A DNA stretch of 20,986 nucleotides from M3007 sp033762055 (GCA_033762055.1 JANRLZ010000429.1:1-20986); one strand, 5' to 3'; counted from the stretch's first letter, positions 9,032 through 17,499 are shown. Notes: a model not told the origin generated them from the letters alone. Numbers and translations: made by a program.

Positions 9032-9877
9032 ATGCACAAACAAGTCCTGACCCTCGGGTTTTCTCCCTGCCCCAACGATACTTTTATTTTTGACGCGTTG
9101 CTCCGCGGCGCCGTAGATACCGAAGGGCTGACTTTTGAAGCCGTACTGGAAGATGTTGAAACCCTCAATGCCATGGCGTTTGCCGGAAAACTCGCCATCA
9201 CCAAACTCAGTTACCACGCCTTTGCCCATCTCACCGAAACTTACGCCCTGCTCGACGCCGGCAGCGCCCTGGGCAACGCCTGCGGCCCCTTGCTGATCGC
9301 ACGGAAACCCCTGCAACCCGTCGAGCTCAACACCGCCCGCATCGCCATACCGGGAAAAATGACCACTGCCAATTTTCTGCTCGGTTTAGCCTGGCCGGAT
9401 GCGCAAAACAAGCAGGCATTCGTCTTTTCCGACATCGAAGACGCTGTATTACGCGGCGATGCCGATGCCGGCCTCATCATCCATGAAAACCGTTTTACTT
9501 ATGAAAAAAAAGGGCTCGTAAAAATCATGGATCTCGGCGAACACTGGGAAAACACCACAGGGCTGCCCATTCCGCTCGGCGGCATTGCCGTGCATCGCGA
9601 TCTTTCACCCGAATTACAGGCGAAAATAAACCGCGTGCTGCGCCGGAGTGTGGAATTTGCCTTCGAGCACCCCGAGGAGGTCATGCCCTATGTGCGTTGC
9701 CATGCTCAGGCCATGGACGACGCCGTGATGCAGGCGCATATTGATCTGTATGTAACCCGCTATACCGTGAGTCTGGGCGAACAGGGACGACACGCCGTAA
9801 AGGAAATGTTTCGCATCGCCCGGGAAAAAAACATCATTCCGGCATATCGCGAAGACTTCATGGCGTCCGGCAGTTAA
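9032..9877 (+). CDS. mqnD: 1,4-dihydroxy-6-naphthoate synthase
   Basis: An enzyme of the futalosine route to menaquinone that releases 1,4-dihydroxy-6-naphthoate from cyclic dehypoxanthinylfutalosine. The 281-residue length fits the family, and the N-terminal signature LGFSPCPNDTFIFDALL (8-24) is diagnostic. TKLSYHAF (57-64) and GLIIHENRFTY (148-158) match the substrate-binding cleft of this periplasmic-binding-protein-like fold; His151 in the IHE motif is the likely catalytic His by analogy with the Thermus enzyme. No signal peptide is present, so it acts in the cytoplasm. The other mqn genes are not in the window, so the pathway genes are dispersed. It implies menaquinone respiration by a host that does not rely on the classical men pathway. 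Confidence 0.93.
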   Translation: MHKQVLTLGFSPCPNDTFIFDALLRGAVDTEGLTFEAVLEDVETLNAMAFAGKLAITKLSYHAFAHLTETYALLDAGSALGNACGPLLIARKPLQPVELNTARIAIPGKMTTANFLLGLAWPDAQNKQAFVFSDIEDAVLRGDADAGLIIHENRFTYEKKGLVKIMDLGEHWENTTGLPIPLGGIAVHRDLSPELQAKINRVLRRSVEFAFEHPEEVMPYVRCHAQAMDDAVMQAHIDLYVTRYTVSLGEQGRHAVKEMFRIAREKNIIPAYREDFMASGS

Positions 9878-9941
9878 ATTCAGGTTAAAGTCCTTTTTTT
9901 CCGGCATTTTTCGTATTTATTTGTCCCCAAAATTTTCAGCC

Positions 9942-10274
9942 ATGAACAAAACAATGCTCACCCTCGCGCTCCTGGCGCAATCGCTGATCGCCTCCGCTCA
10001 AATCTTCGTCGAAGGCGTCAAAATCGAACCCTCCAACACCGGCCAATACATCGAACTCGACCCGCTTTTTCGCGAAGACGGTCGTTGTACGTTCCGGGTG
10101 GACTTCGGGCAGTCGAACCCGAAAGAAGATTTCGTCACCGACCAAAACGGTCGCCGTTACGATTTTCGGAGTCTGATTGACGGACTGAATTTTTTCTACG
10201 AAGAAGGCTGGGAAGTGGCGCAAATCAGCGTACTTGATCGCGGCAGGCGCTTTTTGCTAAAACGGCGCTACTGA
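9942..10274 (+). CDS. Small secreted hypothetical protein, 110 aa
   Basis: The family is not recognised. The N-terminus MNKTMLTLALLAQSLIASAQ is a clear Sec signal peptide, with likely cleavage after ASA (residue 19). About 90 mature residues remain, rich in charged and aromatic residues (FRVDFGQSNPKEDF, RYDFRSLIDGLNFFYEEGW, DRGRRFLLKRRY). They look like a compact alpha/beta periplasmic domain without Cys pairs, a lipobox or a sorting tail. ATG 9942 is used because it gives a proper signal peptide; the in-frame codon at 9921 adds MSPKFSA in front of it. It lies 64 bases after mqnD in the same direction, but nothing ties the two functions together. Confidence 0.75.
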   Translation: MNKTMLTLALLAQSLIASAQIFVEGVKIEPSNTGQYIELDPLFREDGRCTFRVDFGQSNPKEDFVTDQNGRRYDFRSLIDGLNFFYEEGWEVAQISVLDRGRRFLLKRRY

Positions 10275-10297
10275 TTTTGACAATCCCTTTGTCGCAC

Positions 10298-10348
10298 AGC
10301 GCGTATTCGATTCAGTTTTGACCACCTTTGTGCCATCGGATACGCGCT
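10298..10348. terminator. Hairpin downstream of the secreted protein; possible terminator
   Basis: AGCGCGTATTCGAT (10298-10311) pairs over its full 14 bases with ATCGGATACGCGCT (10335-10348), with one G-U wobble and a 23-base loop. It starts 24 bases after a stop codon. The tail TTTCTG is a poor U-tract, so intrinsic termination is uncertain. Confidence 0.35.
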
Positions 10349-10353
10349 TTCTG

Positions 10354-10510
10354 AGGAACGATCAAAAAATCGCCTCCCGTTTCAGCCAAATCTTTCGCCC
10401 CCCGACTTTCCGTTTTTTTCGTTAAATAATTCACTCTTCGCCTTAAAAAACAGTCAGTTGGGAAACAACTTCTAAGTCTGAATTCGTGATCCTATTTTTT
10501 GATCGTTCCT
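10354..10510. repeat. 157-bp unit bounded by 17-bp perfect inverted repeats
   Basis: AGGAACGATCAAAAAAT (10354-10370) recurs as its exact complement at 10494-10510, with weaker matching further inward. Between them are pyrimidine-rich non-coding DNA and a small hairpin, AGTTG-GGAAA-CAACT. The right arm ends 6 bases before the ATG of the GT2 gene. With the hairpin at 10298-10348 it occupies the gene-free stretch 10275-10516, in which I see no open frame or RNA gene. Confidence 0.5.
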
Positions 10511-10516
10511 TTTTTC

Positions 10517-11644
10517 ATGGACGGATCTGCCCTGTTTTTTACCGTTTTTTTATTTGCCACGCTGATACAGTTGGCGGCATGGGGGATATTATTCGGGCCA
10601 TTTTCCGCAAAAAAAACACAACAATTATCCTCAAGGCCCGCCTCTCCGGTTTCTATTATTGTCTGCGCGCGCAATGAAGCGGCTGCTTTAAAGCAAAACC
10701 TGCCCTTCATCCTGGCGCAAAACTATCCCGCGCCCTGGGAATTGATCGTTGTGGACGACGATTCAACCGATGCCACGGCGGCTGTGCTGTTTTCATTTCA
10801 GGAAAAATACCCCGAACGCCTGCGCAGCATCCGGATTCACCCAAAATTACAAACCGGAAAAAAAGCAGCACTGACAAAAGGAATCGAAGCGGCGCGTTAT
10901 GCCTCTTTATTGCTCACCGATGCCGACTGTGTACCGGCCGGCCCCGAATGGCTGATGCAAATGGCCGGCGTTTTACAATCGGCATCCGGGGTGGAAATAG
11001 TGCTGGGTTACAGTCCTGTGCAGGCGGAACGCCCGACCTGCCTGCATGAATGGCAACGATTTGAAACCGCCTTTACGGCCGCACAGTATTTTTCATTTGC
11101 CCATGCGGGATTGCCTTACATGGGTGTGGGCCGTAATTTGGCCTACCGTCGCAGCACATTTGAAGCTGCCGGCGGGTTTATCCGGCACAACCATCTGGCT
11201 TCCGGCGACGACGATTTGCTGGTAAATGCGGTGGCTACGGCCAAAAACACCCGCTTTTGCCTGGCGCCTGCGAGTTTTGTGCAAACGAGGGCGCGGCCCG
11301 ACTGGAGGAGTTGGCTGCGTCAGAAAAAACGTCACCTGGAAGCAGGAACCGTTTATCATTTACGGCACCGGTTTTTGCTTGGCATACTGGCAGCCACACA
11401 TGCGGGGCATTATTTCCTGTTTGTCATTTTGTTGGCCAAAGGAATTTGTCCGACGACCGTTATCAGCCTCTTCTTCCTGCGCCTGTTCGTTGTCTGGATC
11501 ATTTTGGCGCGTATATTTTCCCGGCATTTAATGGAAAAAAACCTGTACCTGCGCATTCCTTTCTACGATGCCGGGATGGCGATTTACTACGGGTTTGTTG
11601 CGTTTCATTACCTTTTTGGAGGTAAAAAGGTAGATTGGCGTTGA
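10517..11644 (+). CDS. Membrane-bound family 2 glycosyltransferase
   Basis: A 375-residue processive-type GT2 protein. It has an N-terminal membrane helix (5-28), then a GT-A domain: VSIIVCARNEA (45-55), VVDDDSTD (78-85, UDP-sugar binding), the metal-binding DAD at 135-137, and the acceptor/base motif SGDDD (229-233). QKKRH at 269-273 sits where QxxRW occurs in processive enzymes. Two or three C-terminal membrane helices follow (about 285-360). It probably adds sugars to a lipid or polysaccharide on the inner face of the inner membrane; donor and acceptor are unknown. ATG 10517 is preferred over a TTG six codons earlier, which falls inside the inverted repeat. It is convergent with gmhA with only 12 bases between stops, and with the GT39 gene suggests a surface-glycan cluster. 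Confidence 0.88.
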   Translation: MDGSALFFTVFLFATLIQLAAWGILFGPFSAKKTQQLSSRPASPVSIIVCARNEAAALKQNLPFILAQNYPAPWELIVVDDDSTDATAAVLFSFQEKYPERLRSIRIHPKLQTGKKAALTKGIEAARYASLLLTDADCVPAGPEWLMQMAGVLQSASGVEIVLGYSPVQAERPTCLHEWQRFETAFTAAQYFSFAHAGLPYMGVGRNLAYRRSTFEAAGGFIRHNHLASGDDDLLVNAVATAKNTRFCLAPASFVQTRARPDWRSWLRQKKRHLEAGTVYHLRHRFLLGILAATHAGHYFLFVILLAKGICPTTVISLFFLRLFVVWIILARIFSRHLMEKNLYLRIPFYDAGMAIYYGFVAFHYLFGGKKVDWR

Positions 11645-11656
11645 GTATTCGGCGAT

Positions 11657-12244
11657 TCAGGAAACACTTTCCGGAAACATAGTCGCCTCCACCAACTGAC
11701 ACAGGATATGTCCGATGAGGATATGCGCTTCCTGAATGCGCGGGGTATCAGAGGAAGGAACATTCAGCAACAGATCACAAAGCGGCGCCATTTGTCCGCC
11801 GCTCTCCCCGGTAAAACCGACAACGATCATGTCCTTTTCTTTGGCGGCTGCAACGGCGCGGAGGATATTGGGCGAATTACCCGAAGTACTCAGCGCAATC
11901 AACACATCGCCGGCCTGGCCGGCGGCTTGCACCATCCGTGCGTACACCTGTTCGTAGCCGTAATCGTTGGCCACGGCGGTGAGGTAGGATGTATTGACAT
12001 GGAGCGCCTCGGCGAACAGCGGTGGGCGGTCGCGGTAAAACCGTCCCGACAATTCGGCGGACAGGTGCTGGGCATCGGCTGCGCTGCCGCCATTGCCGCA
12101 AAAGAGCACTTTACCGCCGTTTTGGAAACAAGTGACCAGTGTTTGGGCCGCCAGTTCAATGTTTCGCAGGAAATTACCGTCGGCCAAAACGGCTTCCTTG
12201 ACGGCGATGCTGGCCTGAATAGAATTTTGAATGTGGTGGTACAT
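11657..12244 (-). CDS. gmhA: D-sedoheptulose-7-phosphate isomerase
   Basis: A cytosolic SIS-domain enzyme that converts sedoheptulose 7-phosphate to D-glycero-manno-heptose 7-phosphate, the first step of ADP- or GDP-heptose synthesis for lipopolysaccharide core or S-layer glycans. Its 195 residues match the family. Seen are CGNGGSAADAQH (49-60), the second phosphate loop STSGNSPNI (119-127) and TPRIQEAHILIGHILC (167-182). The zinc-site residues known from E. coli GmhA align as His60, Glu64, Gln171 and His179. No other heptose-pathway gene (hldE, gmhB) is in the window. The start is only 32 bases from the divergent GNAT gene, so its promoter must overlap that gene or its leader. Confidence 0.93.
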   Translation of the reverse strand: MYHHIQNSIQASIAVKEAVLADGNFLRNIELAAQTLVTCFQNGGKVLFCGNGGSAADAQHLSAELSGRFYRDRPPLFAEALHVNTSYLTAVANDYGYEQVYARMVQAAGQAGDVLIALSTSGNSPNILRAVAAAKEKDMIVVGFTGESGGQMAPLCDLLLNVPSSDTPRIQEAHILIGHILCQLVEATMFPESVS

Positions 12245-12276
12245 GATTAGTTAAAACTTTCGGATAATTGCGCACC

Positions 12277-12801
12277 ATGTTGCAAACAGAACGACTTTTC
12301 CTGATTCCCGCCGGCCTGCCATTACTTGAGGCCATTGCTGAAGAAAACTGGTCGGTTTTGTCCGGCTTGCTGGGCGGAGCAAGCATCGCAGACAACTGGC
12401 TTCATTTTCCGGAAGCGATGATCTGGATGCGCGATTTTTTACGAGAACACGAAGCCGACCCTGCCTGGTGGAATTACCTGATTGTTCACCGGCAGGATGT
12501 ACGACTCATCGGTACTTGCGGCTACAAAGGTACGCCGGGGATTGAGGGTGAAGTGGAAATCGGTTACGAGATTGCAGCAAGTTATCAGGGAATGGGGTTG
12601 GCCACGGAAGCGGCGAAGGCGCTGGTAGATCGGGCCTTCGGGTACGACGGTGTGCATTATGTGCTGGCGCATACCCTCGCGGAAACCAATGCATCCAATC
12701 ACCTGCTGCAAAAACTGGGCTTTGTTTTTACCGGCGAGCTGTTAGATATGGAAGACGGCCTGGTCTGGGAATGGCGATGCTTTAAACAATCGCTTGTATA
12801 A
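12277..12801 (+). CDS. GNAT-family N-acetyltransferase (RimJ/RimL-like)
   Basis: A 174-residue acetyl-CoA-dependent acetyltransferase. The start LQTERLFLIPAG is typical of the RimJ/RimL/Acetyltransf_3 branch. The acetyl-CoA pyrophosphate loop is YQGMGLATEA (103-112), and ETNASNHLLQKLGF (136-149) is the usual C-terminal motif. The substrate (protein N-terminus, antibiotic or metabolite) cannot be told. ATG 12277 is used; a TTG three codons earlier is in frame but has no support. It is divergent from gmhA (32 bases) and lies 36 bases upstream of the GT39 gene, with which it may be cotranscribed. Confidence 0.85.
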   Translation: MLQTERLFLIPAGLPLLEAIAEENWSVLSGLLGGASIADNWLHFPEAMIWMRDFLREHEADPAWWNYLIVHRQDVRLIGTCGYKGTPGIEGEVEIGYEIAASYQGMGLATEAAKALVDRAFGYDGVHYVLAHTLAETNASNHLLQKLGFVFTGELLDMEDGLVWEWRCFKQSLV

Positions 12802-12837
12802 TACCAAACAAATCAACCTCCTGTGTGTTTTTGCTTT

Positions 12838-14517
12838 ATGCGGCGTGATTACCTTCTGCTAAGTGGCCTGGCCTTCTTGTTCTTCTTCCCGTTTTTGGGG
12901 AGCGTACACCTGTTTGACTGGGACGAAATCAACTTCGCCGAATGCGCGCGGGAAATGTTGCTGACGGGCGACTGGATGCGGCCACAGATAGATTTTGAGC
13001 CTTTTTGGGAGAAACCACCACTTTTCCTGTGGATGCAGGCACTTTCGATGCAGGTTTTTGGGGTCAATGAATTTGCCGCCCGCCTGCCGAATGCCTTGTG
13101 TGGCTGGGCCACCCTGCTGTTGGTTTTTCAGATTGGTTATCGGCTCCACGACCGCTTATTTGGCTGGCTCTGGGTTTTGTTGTGGCTGGGCAGTCTTTTG
13201 CCGCACCTGTATTTCCGCAGCGGCATCATTGACCCCTGGTTCAATTTTTTCATTTTCGCCGGTTTGTACGGGTTTATCGAATTTCGCTGGCGCTTTTTCA
13301 ATCATCCGAAGGGGCAATCACTTTGGTTGCGTTATCGCCACCTGATCATCGGCGGTTTGCTCCTCGGGCTGGCGATATTGACCAAAGGCCCTACCGCTTA
13401 TCTGATCGTGATGCTGGTTTTGCTGGCATACTGGGCAAAATATCGGTTCAAAGGCAAAGGATACTGGCTTCATCTCGGTTATTTCTCTGTGGCGGCCGGC
13501 GTAGCCGCTCTATTGTGGTTTGGCGCTGAAATGCTCCTGCATGGCCCCTGGTTTGTACAGGAATTCCTTGGTTATCAGGTCCGCCTGTTTCGTACTGAAG
13601 ACAGCGGGCACGGCGGATTTTTCGGGTATCATTTTGTGGTGTTGTTGCTGGGCTGTTTCCCCGCTTCGGTGTTTGCCATTCCACAGCTGTTTGGCGCCCG
13701 CGACTGTGAGGAGGAGGAACTGGAATCAGAACCGGTAGTTTCCTGTATGCGTTACGATTTCGGCACCTGGATGCGCCTGCTGTTTTGGGTAGTTTTGTTG
13801 TTGTTCAGCCTGGTTCGCACCAAAATTGTACACTATTCTTCTTTGTGTTATTTCCCGCTTACTTATTTGGGCGCCATCACCATGTGGCGCGCTATTCGTT
13901 GGCAGGTTTTCCCGAAAGGCAGCGCCGTTTTGTTGCCCCTGATCGGTGTTTTGCTGGGGGGCGCCGTGGCTGCATTGCCCTATTTGGGCCAACATCTGGA
14001 TCTGATCAAGCCGCTTTTTGCTGCCGATCCTTTTGCCATGGCCAATCTGGAAGCAGATGTTTCCTGGGAACTCTGGCAGGGGGCGCCTGGACTGGCGCTT
14101 GCGCTGTCGAGTATAGCCGGCGCATGGTATTGGGTAAAGAAAAAGGCCTGGAAAACAGCCCAGTGGGTGCTGGCCGGCAGTTCAATCTTTGTGGGCGGCA
14201 CCTTGCTGTTTGTAGTGTGCAATATTGAAGCTTATTCGCAACGCACTGCGATTGAATTTTACGAGAGCAAATGTGGTCAGCCCTGTTTTATCAAACCTGT
14301 GGGTTTTAAAAGTTATGCCCACCTGTTTTATTCCTGCAAACAAGATCCGGGGCCGGATAAAACCGTGGACAACCTCGACCGCCTGTTGAACGAACCGGTT
14401 CCAATGAACACCTATTTCGTGGCAAAAATCAATCGTTTGCACCCGCTGCCAGATATTCCCGGCGTTCGGGAAATCGGACGAAAAAACGGGTTTGTCTTTT
14501 TCGAAAGAAAACCCTGA
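12838..14517 (+). CDS. GT39/ArnT-like polyprenyl-phosphate-sugar glycosyltransferase
   Basis: A 559-residue integral membrane protein with roughly ten hydrophobic helices and a soluble C-terminal tail. The first periplasmic loop carries the catalytic acidic pair DWDEINFAECAREML (27-41) and the downstream EKPPLFLW (58-65), both signatures of the PMT/ArnT (GT39, GT83) families. Enzymes of this type move a sugar from a polyprenyl-phosphate carrier to lipid A, a protein or a glycan on the outer face of the inner membrane. The substrate is unknown; the context of gmhA and a GT2 enzyme points to envelope glycan modification. ATG 12838 is chosen over a GTG five codons upstream, since MRRDYLLLSGLAF gives a proper positive-inside first helix. 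Confidence 0.88.
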   Translation: MRRDYLLLSGLAFLFFFPFLGSVHLFDWDEINFAECAREMLLTGDWMRPQIDFEPFWEKPPLFLWMQALSMQVFGVNEFAARLPNALCGWATLLLVFQIGYRLHDRLFGWLWVLLWLGSLLPHLYFRSGIIDPWFNFFIFAGLYGFIEFRWRFFNHPKGQSLWLRYRHLIIGGLLLGLAILTKGPTAYLIVMLVLLAYWAKYRFKGKGYWLHLGYFSVAAGVAALLWFGAEMLLHGPWFVQEFLGYQVRLFRTEDSGHGGFFGYHFVVLLLGCFPASVFAIPQLFGARDCEEEELESEPVVSCMRYDFGTWMRLLFWVVLLLFSLVRTKIVHYSSLCYFPLTYLGAITMWRAIRWQVFPKGSAVLLPLIGVLLGGAVAALPYLGQHLDLIKPLFAADPFAMANLEADVSWELWQGAPGLALALSSIAGAWYWVKKKAWKTAQWVLAGSSIFVGGTLLFVVCNIEAYSQRTAIEFYESKCGQPCFIKPVGFKSYAHLFYSCKQDPGPDKTVDNLDRLLNEPVPMNTYFVAKINRLHPLPDIPGVREIGRKNGFVFFERKP

Positions 14518-14608
14518 TGCAACCGTGAACCAAGCGCGATCTTTGCTGTTCAAAACCGAATTGCCCCAGGATTCAATTTCCAAACACTCAACAGCATTTC
14601 AACGTATT

Positions 14609-15022
14609 ATGTACCCGATAGCACTCACCACCCCCATGGCCCAGGATCTGACCGATTATGGTTTTGAAGCGCTCAAAACACCGGAAGATGTAGAAAATCT
14701 TATGGAAGGTCAGGAAGGTACCGCCCTGCTGGTGGTAAACAGCGTGTGTGGCTGCGCTGCCGCCATGGCGCGCCCCGGCGCCAAACTCTCGCTGGAAAAC
14801 GAAAAACGCCCCGCTAAACTCTATACCGTATTTGCCGGCGTAGATATGGAGGCCACCGCCAAAGTACGCGAGTTTCTGGCCCCTTATCCGCCCTCTTCCC
14901 CCAGCATTGCCTTGTTCAAAGACGGCAAACTGGTGCATTTCCTCGAACGCCGCCACATCGAAGGCCGACCGGCTCAAGTGATCGCTGAAAACCTTCGTTC
15001 GGCTTATAACGCCTACTGTTAA
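14609..15022 (+). CDS. Bacilliredoxin (BrxA/BrxB, YphP/YqiW family)
   Basis: A 137-residue thioredoxin-fold protein. Family hallmarks are the start MYPIALTTPMAQDL, the redox motif NSVCGCAAAMARPG (Cys47 and Cys49, a CxC centre), VFAGVDMEATAKVREF, PPSSPSIALFKDG and a C-terminal Cys (Cys137). In Firmicutes these proteins remove bacillithiol from oxidised proteins; some Bacteroidota also make bacillithiol, and the bsh genes would need to be found elsewhere in the genome. The frame extends upstream to a TTG at 14492, but that part overlaps the preceding gene and has no family similarity, so ATG 14609 is the start. GATCTTTG at 14538-14545 is a possible -7 element. The neighbours are not redox genes. 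Confidence 0.92.
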   Translation: MYPIALTTPMAQDLTDYGFEALKTPEDVENLMEGQEGTALLVVNSVCGCAAAMARPGAKLSLENEKRPAKLYTVFAGVDMEATAKVREFLAPYPPSSPSIALFKDGKLVHFLERRHIEGRPAQVIAENLRSAYNAYC

Positions 15023-15033
15023 TACCGGCAACT

Positions 15034-15144
15034 CAGGTCGTCGCCTCAGAGGCAAGTTCAAAGACAGGAGTTACCGTTTTTTCTTTTTTAGGGTAACTAT
15101 CTGGCAAGTCCTGTCTAAAAACATGGCTATGAGGCGACGACCTG
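15034..15144. repeat. 111-bp foldback element with 36-bp inverted arms
   Basis: The arms are 15034-15069 and 15109-15144. The outer 15 bp are perfect (CAGGTCGTCGCCTCA and its complement), a middle part is mismatched, and AGACAGGA/TCCTGTCT pairs again; 30 of 36 positions match. Inside, GTTACC (15070-15075) pairs with GGTAAC (15092-15097) around a T-rich loop. It lies 11 bases after the bacilliredoxin stop and 66 bases before the CotH gene. It may be a mobile foldback/REP-like element or a structured RNA. No other copy was seen in the window. Confidence 0.6.
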
Positions 15145-15210
15145 TCTTTATTTTTGGGCACGATCAATTCGCGCCCGTCGTCTACCTTGTGCGCAAAATC
15201 TGTATTCGCC

Positions 15211-17499
15211 ATGTTTTTGCGCATTTCCTTTCCCGTTTTATTTCTCTGTTTTTCATTATCTGCTTTCAGCCAAACCTTTTCAGGCGGCGGCGGCAGCATT
15301 CCCGATGACGGCAATGCCGTGACGTTTGATATTCCGGTGAGCGGACTTCCCAATTCGCTTGATACGGTTTCGTTTGGCATTGAACGTGTCTGTATCAACA
15401 TTACCCACCAATGGATAGGCGATCTGGCCATTACCCTGCGTGCGCCTGATGGTACCGTTCTTTCACTCGTCTCCGGCGTCGGCGGCGATACCGACGGGTT
15501 TGTCAACACCTGCCTGAGCAGCAATGCCACGACTTCCATCTTTGAAGTCTGGTATCCTTTTACCGGCGAATTCCGTCCATTTGGCGACATGGGCGCCCTC
15601 AACAATGGCCAGAACCCGAACGGCGTATGGCAACTTCGTATCCTCGATACTTATGCCTTCGCCGATGCCGGCGATCTGCTTGACTGGAGCATTACGTTTG
15701 GCGATGACCCTTGCAAACCCTTCCCCTTCGTGTCAAGCGATTTGCCAATTGTAAAAATTCAAACCGGCGGCCAATCCATTCCCAACGATCCGAAAATTGA
15801 TGCGCTGTTGACGATCATTGACAACGGCCCGGGGCAACGCAATTTTGCCGGACAAAACGATGTCTATTATTCCGGCCCGGTTGGCATCGAACTGCGGGGC
15901 AACAGCTCGCAGGGCATGCCTAAAAAGTCGTACAACTTTGAATTTCGCGACGACGAGGGTGAAGACAAAGACGTTGAAATAATGAACCTGCCGGCAGGCA
16001 GCGACTTTGTACTGGCCGCCAACTTTTCCGACAAAACCCTGATGCGCAATGCCCTGGCTTACGAAACCTTCCGCCAAATGGGCCACTATGCCACCCGCAC
16101 CCGCTTTTGCGAACTGGTACTCGACAACACTTACCAGGGCATTTATATCCTCACAGAAGACATCCGCCGCGATAACGATCGCGTTGACATTGCCAGGCTC
16201 CGTGCCGAAGACACGACGGGCGTGGACCTCACCGGCGGCTATATGGTACGCATTGACTGGAACCGCACGCCGGGCTGGAATTCGCAGTTTTCACAACCCA
16301 ACAGTCCCAATATCTACACCTATTTTCAACACGAATACCCCAAGTGGGATGAACTGCATCCTTCGCAACAAAACTACATCCGCCGTTATGTGGATAGTTT
16401 TGAAGTGGCCCTGCACGGCCCCCAATTTCAGTCGCCCGAAACCGGCTGGCGGAATTTCGGGGAGGAAAAAACCTTTCTGGATTACCTGATTTTGAACGAA
16501 ATCAGCAAAAATGTGGACGGCTACCGGCTCAGCACTTATTTTCACAAAGACCGCGATGATCGGGGAGGGAAATTGCAAATGGGGCCACCCTGGGATTACG
16601 ATCTTGCCTGGTACAACGCCGATTATTGCGACAATTTTAATACTGCCGGCTGGGCGTTCGATATCAACTATGTATGCCAGGATGCCGGCGTCCCTTTTTG
16701 GTGGGAGCGGCTGATGGACGACACGCTTTTCCGGCAAAACCTCGCCTGTCGCTGGCAGGATTTGCGGGCCTCCACCCTGTCGAACTCGCACTTTTTTTCC
16801 GTCATAGATTCAATGGCCGGAGTACTCGACGAGGCCCAGGAACGCAACTTCCGGTTTTGGCCCATTCTGGGCAAATATGTCTGGCCCAACCCCGGGCCGT
16901 TACCGGATACGTACGCCGGTGAAGTGGGAAAAATGAAAACATGGATCAGCCAGCGTTTTCAATGGCTCGATTTTTCTTTCGGGCAAGGACTGCCACAACT
17001 CGACGCCGGGTTTAATGCGACCCCCCTCAGTGGCTTAAACTGGCAATTTAATGCAGTTGAAAACCCGCAATACGAATATTTCTGGGATTTTGGCGATGGC
17101 AGTACGGCTGATACATCCGTAGTGCAACACACCTTTCCAGGCAGCGGCACGTATGTTGTCACCTTGCAGGTAGCGACCCCCTTCGGTTGCCGAACTGAAA
17201 GCGAACAGATCGTTCATATCATCGGCGTCGGAACGCAGGAAACAAAGCGCGATGCCGGCTTTTCCTTCTTCCCGAGCCCGGTCAGCGATGTTTTACATAT
17301 TCGTGTTCCGGAAGAATTCCCCGCCAGGTTCACTTTGCGGCTGTACAATGTGCTGGGTGAAAAAGTGGGGGAAAACGAACTTGAAGCCCGGGGGCAGCAG
17401 GCGTCCTGCTCCCTCAGCGGGATGCCGTCGGGGGTGTATACGGCTGAAATCCAGTCGGGCGGGAAACGCTTCAAGACGGAGGTTTTAATCAAAATCTAA
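15211..17499 (+). CDS. Secreted CotH-kinase protein with P-domain, PKD domain and T9SS tail
   Basis: A 762-residue modular exported protein. A signal peptide (1-20, ending AFS before Gln) is followed by a proprotein-convertase P-domain (about 22-165; INITHQWIGDLAITLRAPDG, NGVWQLRILD). A CotH kinase-like domain spans about 178-590, with RGNSSQGMPKKSYNFEF, YQGIYILTEDI and the metal/ATP-site motif PPWDYDLAW (Asp462, Asp464). A PKD-type domain with FWDFGDGS lies at about 600-670, and a type A T9SS sorting domain at about 684-762 (FFPSPVSDVLHI, LSGMPSGVYTAEI). CotH phosphorylates spore-coat proteins in Bacillus; targets of the Bacteroidota homologues are unknown. The protein is expected at the cell surface or outside. 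ATG 15211 is used because a longer frame from 15154 puts a non-signal leader before the signal peptide. The haloperoxidase-like gene follows after 71 bases. Confidence 0.9.
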   Translation: MFLRISFPVLFLCFSLSAFSQTFSGGGGSIPDDGNAVTFDIPVSGLPNSLDTVSFGIERVCINITHQWIGDLAITLRAPDGTVLSLVSGVGGDTDGFVNTCLSSNATTSIFEVWYPFTGEFRPFGDMGALNNGQNPNGVWQLRILDTYAFADAGDLLDWSITFGDDPCKPFPFVSSDLPIVKIQTGGQSIPNDPKIDALLTIIDNGPGQRNFAGQNDVYYSGPVGIELRGNSSQGMPKKSYNFEFRDDEGEDKDVEIMNLPAGSDFVLAANFSDKTLMRNALAYETFRQMGHYATRTRFCELVLDNTYQGIYILTEDIRRDNDRVDIARLRAEDTTGVDLTGGYMVRIDWNRTPGWNSQFSQPNSPNIYTYFQHEYPKWDELHPSQQNYIRRYVDSFEVALHGPQFQSPETGWRNFGEEKTFLDYLILNEISKNVDGYRLSTYFHKDRDDRGGKLQMGPPWDYDLAWYNADYCDNFNTAGWAFDINYVCQDAGVPFWWERLMDDTLFRQNLACRWQDLRASTLSNSHFFSVIDSMAGVLDEAQERNFRFWPILGKYVWPNPGPLPDTYAGEVGKMKTWISQRFQWLDFSFGQGLPQLDAGFNATPLSGLNWQFNAVENPQYEYFWDFGDGSTADTSVVQHTFPGSGTYVVTLQVATPFGCRTESEQIVHIIGVGTQETKRDAGFSFFPSPVSDVLHIRVPEEFPARFTLRLYNVLGEKVGENELEARGQQASCSLSGMPSGVYTAEIQSGGKRFKTEVLIKI

